The notes under the pieces: model-generated
Databases searched by the model: none
Seen by the model: only the letters and a program-made list of their open reading frames with translations
What the model was told of the DNA's origin: nothing
Program-made: the position numbers and the translations under genes
Part shown: positions 35,241 through 43,793 of the stretch, in pieces
Layout of the letters: the number at the start of each line of letters is the position of its first letter
Numbering within the stretch: position 1 is the first letter of the stretch
Source: Ornithinibacillus californiensis
GTDB taxonomy: Bacteria; Bacillota; Bacilli; Bacillales; Amphibacillaceae
DNA: 64,000 nucleotides
Direction of reading: 5' to 3'
NCBI RefSeq assembly: GCF_001038485.1
Contig: NZ_LDUE01000007.1
Location: 1-64,000, forward strand

Positions 35241-36188
35241 CTATTGCTTCAACTTCTTAAAATAATCAATAATCCCCAGCGCACTAACCTGCATATCCAA
35301 ATTAATCAATATATAAACAGGATGGTCATCCGGAACCTCTAGCTGCCTTAAATGATCTCTTACACGATTTAGCATACGCATTGCCAGGACATCATAGCCT
35401 TTACCTTCTGCAAAGACCTGCTCCCCTTCACCCACAAAAATATCTAACCATTCGGATACTTGTTGGAGAGCTGCCGTAGTTTTTAATGTAGACCCGAAAT
35501 GGCCAAAATAGATAAAGTCCAGATTCATACGAAGCATCCGATCAATGGATTCGTGCATAGCAGTAAGATCAAAATGATTTGGTGACGTCGATGGCAGAAA
35601 CAAATCAATCCCTAATGGATCCAACTGATCATATCGAACACCAGCAGTATCCCCTGTAAACAGCCCATTACTAATAGGATCATATACACTGAAATGATGT
35701 TTCGCATGTCCTGGTGTATCTAAAAATTGGAGTGTACAGTTTGGACCAATTGTAAGGGTATCGCCCTCACCTTTTTCGATTAACTTTTCCTCTGGAACCG
35801 ATTCAACTGGGTCAAAAAAGTCTGAGAAGCTCTCTCCATAGATAGCTCTAGCTCCACCAGTTAGCCTTACCGGGTCCATCAGATGCCTTTTTCCACGAGG
35901 ATGAACAATAACCTTTGCATTCGGACAAAGCTTCAAAAGAACCCCCGCTCCACCTGCGTGATCTAAATGTATATGTGTAACGATTATGTACTTTACCTGA
36001 CTTAATGTATGACCTAATGTTTCAAGGCCTTTTTTTATATATTTTATTGAAGGGCTTGGTCCAGTTTCTACAAGTGTCAGTTCTTCCTCATCAATGACAT
36101 ATGTACCTGTTCTGGACGGTATCCCCATATCAAACCCATCAATTAAATGGATACGGTCTGTTAGTTGAATTGGTAATCTTCCAAGCAT
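35241..36188 (-). CDS. MBL-fold metallo-hydrolase
   Basis: This 315-residue metallo-beta-lactamase-fold hydrolase has the dinuclear metal motif THIHLDHAGG (H72, H74, D76, H77), then DTPGHAKHHFSVYD, GLFTGDTAGVRYDQ and GHFGST as later ligands. A C-terminal helical extension (about 235-315) is present. It resembles glyoxalase II-like or lactonase-type members, but no substrate can be fixed. Monocistronic and convergent with mnmH. Confidence 0.87.
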   Translation of the reverse strand: MLGRLPIQLTDRIHLIDGFDMGIPSRTGTYVIDEEELTLVETGPSPSIKYIKKGLETLGHTLSQVKYIIVTHIHLDHAGGAGVLLKLCPNAKVIVHPRGKRHLMDPVRLTGGARAIYGESFSDFFDPVESVPEEKLIEKGEGDTLTIGPNCTLQFLDTPGHAKHHFSVYDPISNGLFTGDTAGVRYDQLDPLGIDLFLPSTSPNHFDLTAMHESIDRMLRMNLDFIYFGHFGSTLKTTAALQQVSEWLDIFVGEGEQVFAEGKGYDVLAMRMLNRVRDHLRQLEVPDDHPVYILINLDMQVSALGIIDYFKKLKQ

Positions 36189-36434
36189 TTGACGTTCCCC
36201 TTCCCGTTATTTCTACCTAACATCGTAGCACTAAATCCGTATAAATTCATTAAATATACAGCTATATTAGATCTCAATTTCTATAAGGTATCTGCCTAGA
36301 AAGGTTATATTATTATTCCTCTCTTTTCTATAATCAAACTGTTAATGAAACGCATTTTATCTAATATATGGCTAGGATATTTCAGTTGCAACAGAAAATA
36401 ATAAGCTTGATTCTTCTTAAGGAGGTTATACAAG

Positions 36435-37061
36435 TTGAACATGAATAACCAAATGCAAAACCAAAACCAAAATCTTACGGGTAGTTCACAAATGCCTGCT
36501 CAAATTAGTCACGGTGGACATGAGCTATTGGATGCACATGAAGCAATAGGTGGCCTAGTGGGTGGATTGGAACAATATATGATTTATGAGCAATACGTCC
36601 AAGATCCACAACTAAAAACGATGATGCATCAACATAAAACGTTTTTAACACAACTGTACAACACGATCGTTGAAACACTAAAGACTGGAAATGAGCCTAC
36701 TGTTAAGACACAAACGTATAATATGGCCAGCGATAACGATGTGTTATACGGAATGACGCCATCACAACCTAAAAAGCCTGCCCAATCACTTAATGAAATT
36801 AATGACCAATGTGTGACTGGGTTTATCGCCGGCGTGCTTAAATCAAACGCTTCAGCATTCACGATGGCAGCATTAGAAACAACGAACCCTGTCTTAAGAA
36901 GAGTTTTTTCGGATAGCATTCCGAACGTGATTGAAATGGCATATGAAGTGTTCCTTTATCAAAACAAACACAAATATTACCAAGTACCACAGTTAAAACA
37001 AGAAGATATGCAACATTATATAAACGGTTTTTCACCTGCCCAAGGAACTATGCCACATTAA
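36435..37061 (+). CDS. CotF-family spore coat protein
   Basis: This 208-residue protein has an Asn/Gln/Met-rich disordered N-terminus (residues 1-25) and a Coat F helical domain: HGGHELLDAHEAIGGLVGGLEQYMIYEQYVQDPQLKTMMHQHK and later QCVTGFIAGVLKSNASAFTMAALETTNPVLRRVFSDSIPN. These ferritin-like helical bundles occur in the spore coat. The TTG at 36435 lies nine bases after AAGGAGG; the ATG at 36441 is a possible alternative. Monocistronic with a strong terminator. Confidence 0.87.
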   Translation: MNMNNQMQNQNQNLTGSSQMPAQISHGGHELLDAHEAIGGLVGGLEQYMIYEQYVQDPQLKTMMHQHKTFLTQLYNTIVETLKTGNEPTVKTQTYNMASDNDVLYGMTPSQPKKPAQSLNEINDQCVTGFIAGVLKSNASAFTMAALETTNPVLRRVFSDSIPNVIEMAYEVFLYQNKHKYYQVPQLKQEDMQHYINGFSPAQGTMPH

Positions 37062-37073
37062 GTTACACCCTAT

Positions 37074-37105
37074 AAGAGTGCTCAAAGCGTTTGAGCACTC
37101 TTTTT
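37074..37105 (+). terminator. Terminator after cotF
   Basis: AAGAGTGCTCAAA pairs with TTTGAGCACTCTT around a 3-nt loop and is followed by Ts. Confidence 0.9.
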
Positions 37106-37176
37106 AAAATAATTGAATCTTTATTTTTCGCTTTCACGTAATACTAACTAAATACATATTCGAGGGGTTGGTAATA

Positions 37177-37974
37177 ATGAATAATCACGAAATTGATTAC
37201 AAACTGTACGGGGACGATATGCAATTTGTGGAGGTAGAACTGGATCCACAGGAATCTGTGATAGCAGAAGCTGGTAGCTTGATGATGATGGATGAGCATA
37301 TTCGAATGGATACCATCTTCGGCGATGGATCAAGTAATAACCAAGGTGGACTAATGGGCAAATTACTTGGTGCAGGAAAACGGGTACTAACAGGTGAAAG
37401 TTTATTTATGACAGCTTTTACGAATGAAGGAACTGGTAAAAAGCATGTATCCTTTGCCTCTCCATATCCAGGAAAAATCATTCCAATGGACTTAAGCGAG
37501 TTGAATGGAAAACTAATCTGTCAAAAGGATTCTTTCTTAGCTGCAGCAAAAGGTGTATCGGTTGGTATCGAATTTCAACGTAAAGTCGGCGCTGGTTTCT
37601 TTGGTGGTGAAGGCTTTATTATGCAAAAGCTAGAAGGTGACGGCATGGCCTTTGTTCATGCAGGTGGTACCATACACAAGAGAGAATTACAAGCTGGAGA
37701 GTCCATTCGTGTGGATACAGGATGTCTTGTGGCAATGACCGGTAATGTAGACTACAACATTGAATATGTCGGTGGGATTAAAACCGCATTGTTCGGTGGA
37801 GAAGGGTTATTCTTTGCTACACTTCGAGGGCCAGGAACGGTATGGATTCAGTCCCTCCCATTCTCCAGACTTGCAAGTAGAATATTTGCAGCTGCACCTC
37901 AAAAAGGTGGGTCCAAAGGAGAAGGAAGTATTGCAGGTGGATTGTTTGATATATTAGGCGGTGACCGAAACTAA
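37177..37974 (+). CDS. AIM24/TIGR00266-family protein
   Basis: This 265-residue protein belongs to the AIM24 (TIGR00266) family of beta-rich proteins of unknown biochemical role. Diagnostic parts are QFVEVELDPQESVIAEAGSLMMMD near the start, the GKRVLTGESLFMTAFTN segment, and ALFGGEGLFFATLRGPGTVWIQSLPFSRLA near the end. A Gly-rich tail may reflect membrane association. The ATG at 37177 is nine bases after GAGGGG; the TTG at 37168 overlaps that site. Confidence 0.88.
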   Translation: MNNHEIDYKLYGDDMQFVEVELDPQESVIAEAGSLMMMDEHIRMDTIFGDGSSNNQGGLMGKLLGAGKRVLTGESLFMTAFTNEGTGKKHVSFASPYPGKIIPMDLSELNGKLICQKDSFLAAAKGVSVGIEFQRKVGAGFFGGEGFIMQKLEGDGMAFVHAGGTIHKRELQAGESIRVDTGCLVAMTGNVDYNIEYVGGIKTALFGGEGLFFATLRGPGTVWIQSLPFSRLASRIFAAAPQKGGSKGEGSIAGGLFDILGGDRN

Positions 37975-37977
37975 TTA

Positions 37978-38125
37978 GAAATGCGCAGGGCGCCCGCTTT
38001 GCGACGTACGGACTGGACTGAGCCGTAGGAGATAAAGGAAACACGACGACCGGAGGGAGTCGATGTTGACTTATCGTACGGAGGTGAGGGAAGTCTCGCT
38101 AGTCGCAGGCGCCCGGAGCTAGACA
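37978..38125. repeat. Structured intergenic element (second family)
   Basis: A GC-rich block starts GCGCAGGGCGCCCG and ends GTCGCAGGCGCCCGGAGC. Pairable parts include TTTGCGAC (37998-38005) with GTCGCA (38103-38108), CGTACG (38005-38010) with CGTACG (38075-38080), and repeated GGCGCCCG at both ends. It differs from the palindromic element family elsewhere in the window. I know this sequence type as a repeated intergenic element in Bacillaceae; no function is established. Confidence 0.7.
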
Positions 38126-38135
38126 TCTCTGCACA

Positions 38136-38172
38136 AAAGGCGAGGAGGGACTGACCCCACCTCACCTTTTTA
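38136..38172 (-). terminator. Terminator with GGGACTGACCCC cap
   Basis: AAAAGGCGAGG pairs with CCTCACCTTTT around an inner GGG-ACTGA-CCC cap, at the end of the YitT gene and the structured element. It is the third example of this cap in the window. Confidence 0.75.
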
Positions 38173-39033
38173 TAGTTTTTGACCATAATATTTATCTAAC
38201 GAGAAGCCTCGTCCTAAAATTTCTGATGCATTTAAGAAGATGACAAAGGCAGTTGGGATCTCTTGTTGAAGCATCCCTTTTAACTTAACAGCTTCCGGTT
38301 GTTCAGCAACGCATAAAATTAATGTTTTATCACTATTGGAATACCCACCAACCGATCGAACTTTCGTTAAGCCCCGATCAATTCCAGTCCGAATAAGCTC
38401 TTGAACTTTCTCTTCATCTTCGGTAATAATCACAATCAATTTTGATGTAGAAGTGCGGAGTTGAACGAAATCAATCGTTTTACTGCAAATATAAATTGCC
38501 AAAAGTGCAAAAAGAGTAAGCTCTAAATTAAATACAAATAAGGAAGATATGACTACTACGCCATCTACGACCAATTGCGTATAGCCACTAGATTTCCCAG
38601 TAAACTTCTTCAATATTTGAGCAATAGATGCTGTTCCTCCGGTCGAACCTTTTCCTATATAAACGATGCCTAGTCCAATTCCTAAAACAATACCACCATA
38701 CAGTGCTCCTAGAAAAGGATCGGTAACTGTAATAGGCGTATTAGAGGTTAGACCGATCATCATTGGCACCCAGAAAGTTCCCAAGAGTGTTTTCCCACCA
38801 AAGTCCTTCCCCAAAACAAGCCAACCAATAACAAATATCGGGATATTAATAATAAACTGCGTCATAGCAGGACTATAGCCAAATTGTTCAAATAAAACTG
38901 TACTGATCCCTGAAATCCCACCAGCGGCAAGCTTAGACGGTAATAAAAATACATTATAAGATAATGCTACTAATGTAGCCCCTAAAGCAACTAATAAATA
39001 TTCTTTCAGCAATCTTTTTTGAGTATGCTCCAT
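38170..39033 (-). CDS. YitT-family membrane protein
   Basis: This 287-residue protein has five or six N-terminal transmembrane helices (about 10-185) of the YitT fold and a C-terminal cytosolic DUF2179 domain (about 195-280, with ITEDEEKVQELIRTGIDRGLTKVRSVGGYSNSDKTLILCV). The N-terminal LSYNVFLLPSKLAAGGISGISTVLFEQFG is typical. The substrate is unknown. I chose the ATG at 39033 because AAAGGAAATC lies upstream; a longer frame begins at 39063. Confidence 0.87.
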   Translation of the reverse strand: MEHTQKRLLKEYLLVALGATLVALSYNVFLLPSKLAAGGISGISTVLFEQFGYSPAMTQFIINIPIFVIGWLVLGKDFGGKTLLGTFWVPMMIGLTSNTPITVTDPFLGALYGGIVLGIGLGIVYIGKGSTGGTASIAQILKKFTGKSSGYTQLVVDGVVVISSLFVFNLELTLFALLAIYICSKTIDFVQLRTSTSKLIVIITEDEEKVQELIRTGIDRGLTKVRSVGGYSNSDKTLILCVAEQPEAVKLKGMLQQEIPTAFVIFLNASEILGRGFSLDKYYGQKL

Positions 39034-39179
39034 AGTATTAGATTTCCTTTCTATAAGCGACAAGCAAATATTATTCTATCATAGATTCTATTTAATTGAA
39101 TACAATCAATTATGCCTTGCCCTATAGTACATACAAGCTCATCACCAAACTTTCCCAATAGTAAATTCTGGTAATTAAC

Positions 39180-39208
39180 TTGATTCATAGATTATTTTGC
39201 GTTAAAAT
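39180..39208 (+). promoter_or_regulatory. Vegetative promoter of the LTA synthase gene
   Basis: TTGATT (39180-39185) and TAAAAT (39203-39208) are separated by 17 bases, 63 bases before the start codon. Confidence 0.6.
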
Positions 39209-39271
39209 CAATCCTTGATGACTTTCCTATAGAAAGAATCTCTTTTGAATAAAAAAGACGGGGTGAATACG

Positions 39272-41266
39272 ATGAAAAAAATCTTAACATCAAAAATGTC
39301 CTTCTTTTTTGTAGCTGTAATTTTACTCTGGTTAAAATCGTATCTAATATACGTAACTGAATTCAATCTTGATATAAAAAATGGTACACAAGAATTTTTA
39401 CTTTTCTTTAATCCACTAAGTTCCGCACTACTATTCCTAGGAATAGCATTATTTGCTAAGGGGAAGCGTGTTGGTTTATGGATTATTATCATTGACGCTT
39501 TAATGAGTTTTCTAATATACGCAAACGTTGTGTTCTATCGATTTAATAATGACTACATTACGCTTCCTACTTTATCCCAAACGGATAACTTTGGGAGTTT
39601 AGGTGGGAGTATTGCTAGTCTAGTACAATGGACAGACATTTTCTATGGTCTTGATGTGTTAATTCTTATTGGACTATTTATTTGGTTTAAAAAGGATTGG
39701 AGCACGACAAGAATTCAACGTAGAAAGCCTATATTAGTTTTCATTGTTGGCTTAATAGCATTTTCATTGAATTTAGGTTTAGCGGAAGCTGACCGACCAG
39801 ATCTACTAAAAAGGACATTTGATCGTAATTATATTGTGAAGTATTTGGGAATTTATAACTTTGCAGTATACGATGCAATACAAAACGTAAAAACATCTTC
39901 TCAGCGTGTACTAGCTGATAGTGATGATATTACAGAAGTTGAGAACTATACGAAGAATAAATACGCTGAACCAAACCCAGAATTGTTTGGTGTGGCAGAG
40001 GGTAAAAACATTATTAAGATTCACTTAGAATCTTTCCAAACATTTTTAATTAACTATGAGTTGCATGGGGAAGAAGTTACACCTTTCCTTAACTCTTTAG
40101 TGAATGACCCAGAACAAGATTTCACGTACTTTGATAATATCTTCCATCAAACGGAGCAAGGTAAGACTGCAGATGCAGAGCTTATTACAGATAACTCTGT
40201 GTATGGTTTACCTCAAGGGTCAGCATTTGTAACAAGAGGTACAAACACGTATCAATCATTACCAGCAATTATTAATCAACAACAAGGCTATACTTCTGCT
40301 AATTTCCACGGTGATTATAAATCATTCTGGAATAGAGATGAGATTTATAAGCAATTTGGTATTGATGTGTATTTTGATGCTAGTTACTATGACATGAGTG
40401 AAGATAATATTATCAACTATGGTCTTAAGGATAAGCCATTCTTTGAACAGTCTATGCCGATGCTAGAATCATTAGATGAGCCATTTTATGCTCACATGAT
40501 GACACTAACGCACCACCATCCTTATATTATTAGTGAGGAAGAAGCAACCATTGCACCAGCTGAAACTGGAGACAAATCAGTTGATACGTATTTCCAAACA
40601 GCACGTTATCTTGACGAAGCATTAGAGCAATTTTTTACTGATTTAAAAGAAGCTGGTCTTTATGATGATTCCGTAATCTTACTATACGGTGACCACTATG
40701 GTATCTCTAAAAATCATAATCGTGCGATGGGCGAAATTATTGGTGAAGAAATCACACCATTTAAGAATGCTCAGTTACAACGCGTACCAGTAATGGTTAA
40801 GGTTCCTGGGGTTGATGGTAAAGGAACTGTGCACAAGTATGGTGGCTTGATTGATATCATGCCAACTTTACTACACCTAGTCGGCATCGATGCTCAAGAT
40901 TATATCCTATTCGGTACAGATTTATTCTCTGATAACCACAAGGAATTTGTTCCATTCCGTAATGGTGATTTCATTACCCCAGAATACAGTGTTGTCTCTG
41001 GTACTTTCTATGACAATGAAACAGGCGAAGAAATCAAACCTACTGAGGATATGCTGAAGATGAAGGAAGAGGTTCTGCGTGAACTAGAGCTTTCCGATAA
41101 ATTACTAAATGGTGATTTATTACGATTCTACACACCTAACGAAGAATGGACACCAGTTGATCCTTCTCAGTATCGTTATGGTAATGAAACAGGTATCGTT
41201 CCATTTAAAGTAGAAGAAGAAATATTGAAGCCAATTGATATAAGAGAACCTTTTATAGAGAAATAA
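39272..41266 (+). CDS. Lipoteichoic acid synthase family protein
   Basis: This 664-residue membrane enzyme polymerises glycerol phosphate from phosphatidylglycerol onto an anchor, or primes that chain. Five N-terminal helices (about 8-28, 45-62, 68-90, 125-140, 153-170) precede the extracellular sulfatase domain. Metal and catalytic residues line up with S. aureus LtaS: E253 (HLESFQ), T299 (QGKTADAE, nucleophile), and the YGDHYGIS Asp-His pair. ATG at 39272 follows GGGGTGA. It could be the LtaS or the YqgS/YfnI-type paralogue; no lta-specific neighbour decides it. Confidence 0.92.
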   Translation: MKKILTSKMSFFFVAVILLWLKSYLIYVTEFNLDIKNGTQEFLLFFNPLSSALLFLGIALFAKGKRVGLWIIIIDALMSFLIYANVVFYRFNNDYITLPTLSQTDNFGSLGGSIASLVQWTDIFYGLDVLILIGLFIWFKKDWSTTRIQRRKPILVFIVGLIAFSLNLGLAEADRPDLLKRTFDRNYIVKYLGIYNFAVYDAIQNVKTSSQRVLADSDDITEVENYTKNKYAEPNPELFGVAEGKNIIKIHLESFQTFLINYELHGEEVTPFLNSLVNDPEQDFTYFDNIFHQTEQGKTADAELITDNSVYGLPQGSAFVTRGTNTYQSLPAIINQQQGYTSANFHGDYKSFWNRDEIYKQFGIDVYFDASYYDMSEDNIINYGLKDKPFFEQSMPMLESLDEPFYAHMMTLTHHHPYIISEEEATIAPAETGDKSVDTYFQTARYLDEALEQFFTDLKEAGLYDDSVILLYGDHYGISKNHNRAMGEIIGEEITPFKNAQLQRVPVMVKVPGVDGKGTVHKYGGLIDIMPTLLHLVGIDAQDYILFGTDLFSDNHKEFVPFRNGDFITPEYSVVSGTFYDNETGEEIKPTEDMLKMKEEVLRELELSDKLLNGDLLRFYTPNEEWTPVDPSQYRYGNETGIVPFKVEEEILKPIDIREPFIEK

Positions 41267-41268
41267 TA

Positions 41269-41316
41269 AAAAACGAGTAATCAGAAGGAAGAATTTCCTA
41301 ATGATTACTCGTTTTT
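41269..41316 (+). terminator. Terminator after the LTA synthase gene
   Basis: A perfect 15-bp stem AAAAACGAGTAATCA (41269-41283) with its complement (41302-41316) is followed by a T-rich run. Confidence 0.9.
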
Positions 41317-41371
41317 ATTTTCTTTCTTCGTCCATACTAATCATTGAATACTCCAGAAAGAGGTGAAAGTT

Positions 41372-41545
41372 ATGGGCCGAGGTGACCATAATCGTGCAAC
41401 TGGAAAAAACTTTCTAGCGCAAACTCCGAAGAATCAATTATCTGATGGTATTGATGTAGAGTATTCAGAAGAACTTGCCGATCACGATGACTTAGAAGCA
41501 CAAGCAAGAAGTAAAGCTGCTGATAAACGTGTGAAGCAAAAGTAA
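41372..41545 (+). CDS. YfhD-family small protein
   Basis: This 57-residue hydrophilic protein reads MGRGDHNRATGKNFLAQTP followed by a DGIDVEYSEELADHDDLEAQARSKAADKRVKQ-type core, which matches the YfhD family of small Bacillus proteins of unknown role. The ATG at 41372 follows AGAGGTG; the GTG at 41363 is inside that site. Small, charged and probably unstructured. Confidence 0.82.
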   Translation: MGRGDHNRATGKNFLAQTPKNQLSDGIDVEYSEELADHDDLEAQARSKAADKRVKQK

Positions 41546-41571
41546 TCCGTAGGTGGCCTATATTAGGTCAC

Positions 41572-42204
41572 CTATATACTAATTGCAAATAGAAGTTGGG
41601 CAGTAAAATAAGTACTCATCACTATATACTCCGCAATTTTGAAGGATCCTCTAAATTTATTGATGGCTAATACTGCATCTGATATAAAGAATAACACTGC
41701 AGCAATGATAAGAATTTCTCTTCCAGATAGAATTGCTAAACATAACATGGTTGATATCACTGCAATGTAGACAGCTACCGCAACAAGTAATGGCCCTCCT
41801 CCATCACGCTTAACATCTCGATAAAGCATACGAAAGAAGCTAACTGCAATCAGTATAATTCCCAACATGATTACGAATGTTTCCCCAGATAATGAAAACG
41901 AATAGGAAATTGTAAAAGCAATAATATATACGATATGAGCTAATAAGAAACTAACTAACCCATGTAGAAACCACTTATCGGATAGCATTAGAAAGATATC
42001 ACCCAAAAGGGATAATAGAAGACCCAAAATAATCCAACGACTAAAAACAGTATCTAACGCTGAACTATAGATTGCGAGCCATATAATTAATGCCATCGTT
42101 CCAGGCTTTAAAATGTATTTAAAAAGTATTTTATTAAAATAAATTGCGAGAACCAGATATAAGATAACAGCAATAACTATTATTCCTATCAGAATATCGT
42201 ACAT
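41572..42204 (-). CDS. Lysoplasmalogenase (YhhN family)
   Basis: This 210-residue membrane protein has seven to eight predicted helices and belongs to the YhhN/TMEM86 family that cleaves vinyl-ether lysoplasmalogens. Features include LGLLLSLLGDIFLMLSDKWFLHGLVSFLLAHIVYI in the third and fourth helices (family Asp residues) and FFISDAVLAINKF later. Monocistronic. Activity in Firmicutes members is not proven, so the name follows the family. Confidence 0.85.
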   Translation of the reverse strand: MYDILIGIIVIAVILYLVLAIYFNKILFKYILKPGTMALIIWLAIYSSALDTVFSRWIILGLLLSLLGDIFLMLSDKWFLHGLVSFLLAHIVYIIAFTISYSFSLSGETFVIMLGIILIAVSFFRMLYRDVKRDGGGPLLVAVAVYIAVISTMLCLAILSGREILIIAAVLFFISDAVLAINKFRGSFKIAEYIVMSTYFTAQLLFAISI

Positions 42205-42312
42205 AGTAATCCCCCTCTCTAGAATAGTTCTTCATATAAAGTCATATTCCTCTTTAATTTTTGCAATAAATAGCTAAACTCCTTAAAATTAGAAGAAAGT
42301 GAGGTATCCAAA

Positions 42313-42762
42313 ATGAGCAAGAAAAATGTAGAAGATTATCTTACAGAAGGAATATATGGTACGCGATTACCGAAGCAACAGGAACGAGATTATTTTCTTG
42401 GCACATTACGTGAACGCATCGTAATAGCCTTAAAGATCGGCCAGGTAATGACAGATAAAGGCCTCCTCGCCTTAGAGGAAAATATGAAAAACAACAAAGA
42501 TGCAAAACTATTATTTAACGGGGAAATTGCGTCGAAGTACTTAAAGGCAGAAAAGGACCTAGCAAATAAGTACAATATCCCGTATACGGTAGTATCCAAT
42601 ACAGAGGTTGATACGGATATTGGTGCCGTTTTAACGTATGACTATGCTATTGATAAGGAAAACATCTTTATGGAAGAGGAAACCGAAAAAGAGCCATCCT
42701 CCCCCTCTAAAGACGAAGATAATAAATCAACACTATTCTCTAAGCTAAAGCGCCTTTTCTAG
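42313..42762 (+). CDS. yueI: YueI-family protein (DUF1694)
   Basis: This 149-residue cytosolic protein matches Yue[47 protein letters not shown], and a central [30 protein letters not shown]. The fold resembles the L7Ae/ribosomal protein-like RNA-binding architecture, but function is not known. An acidic C-terminal tail (about 120-140) precedes a short basic end. RBS GAAAGTGAGG precedes the ATG. Another small gene follows 58 bases later. Confidence 0.85.
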   Translation: MSKKNVEDYLTEGIYGTRLPKQQERDYFLGTLRERIVIALKIGQVMTDKGLLALEENMKNNKDAKLLFNGEIASKYLKAEKDLANKYNIPYTVVSNTEVDTDIGAVLTYDYAIDKENIFMEEETEKEPSSPSKDEDNKSTLFSKLKRLF

Positions 42763-42820
42763 TTTGTCTCCTAGTATAAAATCTTGTGATGGTTTCATAC
42801 TAACGATGGAGGTGTGTAAC

Positions 42821-43066
42821 ATGGCACATAAATACAGATGTCCAAATTGCAAAACCAATCGTTCACGCTTTAATATTATTGAGCAAGTTGCAAAACCGGT
42901 TAAACTCGATCCACAAACAGGCGATATTTTAAATGATTATTCAAATAGCGATATCGAGCCATTCCATACGCAATACAATGGTCCTAAGTATCGGATCCAG
43001 TGTGGTTCCTGTGGACTTGTAGAGGATGAAAATACATTTATAAAATTTGGAGAACGCCCAGTTTAA
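42821..43066 (+). CDS. Small zinc-ribbon protein
   Basis: This 81-residue protein has two CxxC pairs, CPNC near residue 6 and CGSC near residue 63, forming a probable zinc ribbon. A conserved Arg/Lys-rich segment follows the first pair. Function unknown; zinc ribbons of this length often bind nucleic acids or ribosomes. ATG at 42821 follows GGAGGTG. An extended frame from 42764 lacks a ribosome binding site. Confidence 0.75.
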   Translation: MAHKYRCPNCKTNRSRFNIIEQVAKPVKLDPQTGDILNDYSNSDIEPFHTQYNGPKYRIQCGSCGLVEDENTFIKFGERPV

Positions 43067-43093
43067 AGACCACAGACCCAAATCTGTGGTCTT
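43066..43093 (+). terminator. Terminator after the zinc-ribbon gene
   Basis: AAGACCACAGA (43066-43076) pairs with TCTGTGGTCTT (43083-43093) around a 6-nt loop. Confidence 0.8.
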
Positions 43094-43146
43094 CTATTAC
43101 ATATTACATTCATTTTTCTGTTAAACTTATAGACGGAGGTGAGTAG

Positions 43147-43671
43147 ATGCGGTTAAAAAATAAGAAAGTTATCGCACTTGTTGAACATGATTTTGAGGAT
43201 TTAGAATTATGGTATCCTATCCTACGTTTACAAGAAGAAGGTGCGACCGTTCACCTAGTAGGAAATGAAGCGAAGAAACAATATAAAGGAAAATATGGTG
43301 TCCCAGCGGAATCGGATTATGCTTTTGGTGATATAAATTCCGACGACTATGATGCAATCTTAGTACCTGGGGGTTGGGCACCTGATAAACTTAGACGATA
43401 CGCTGAAGTTTTACAATTCGTAAAAGAGATGGATGAGGCGAAAAAGCCGATTGGACAGATTTGTCATGCTGGATGGGTACTGATTTCAGCTAATATCCTT
43501 CAAGGTAAAAAAGTAACGAGTACGCCTGGTATCAAGGATGATATGACAAACGCAGGTGCAACTTGGTATGATGAACCTGTTATCACTGATGGACACATCA
43601 TCTCCAGCCGCCGTCCGCCAGACTTACCGCCTTATATGAAGGCATTTGCAGATAAACTAGCAGAGAAGTAG
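43147..43671 (+). CDS. DJ-1/PfpI-family type 1 glutamine amidotransferase-like protein
   Basis: This 174-residue cytosolic protein has the DJ-1/PfpI fold with the nucleophile elbow GQICHAGW (C106, H107) and an acidic N-terminal motif EHDFEDLELWYP carrying the third residue. Members include Bacillus YfkM and PH1704-like proteases or chaperones and glyoxalase/deglycase enzymes; annotation as a protease is not proven. GGAGGTGAGTAG precedes the ATG. Monocistronic with a terminator. Confidence 0.88.
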   Translation: MRLKNKKVIALVEHDFEDLELWYPILRLQEEGATVHLVGNEAKKQYKGKYGVPAESDYAFGDINSDDYDAILVPGGWAPDKLRRYAEVLQFVKEMDEAKKPIGQICHAGWVLISANILQGKKVTSTPGIKDDMTNAGATWYDEPVITDGHIISSRRPPDLPPYMKAFADKLAEK

Positions 43672-43679
43672 ACTTACAC

Positions 43680-43705
43680 ACCCATTATTACGTAATGGGT
43701 TTTTC
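43680..43705 (+). terminator. Terminator after the DJ-1/PfpI gene
   Basis: ACCCATTA pairs with TAATGGGT (43693-43700) around TTACG, followed by five Ts. Confidence 0.8.
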
Positions 43706-43731
43706 TTTGTTCTACTAATGTCTGTCCATTC

Positions 43732-43760
43732 TTTACACATAGAAACCGTTTTCATATAAT
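43732..43760 (+). promoter_or_regulatory. Promoter of the acetoacetyl-CoA synthetase gene with embedded cre site
   Basis: TTTACA (43732-43737) and a perfect TATAAT (43755-43760) are 17 bases apart. The spacer holds AGAAACCGTTTTCA (43741-43754), which matches the CcpA consensus TGWAANCGNTNWCA at 13 of 14 positions. CcpA binding there would block RNA polymerase. Confidence 0.75.
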
Positions 43761-43793
43761 AAAATTAGGTATGAATAGCGGGGGAGGAATTAC

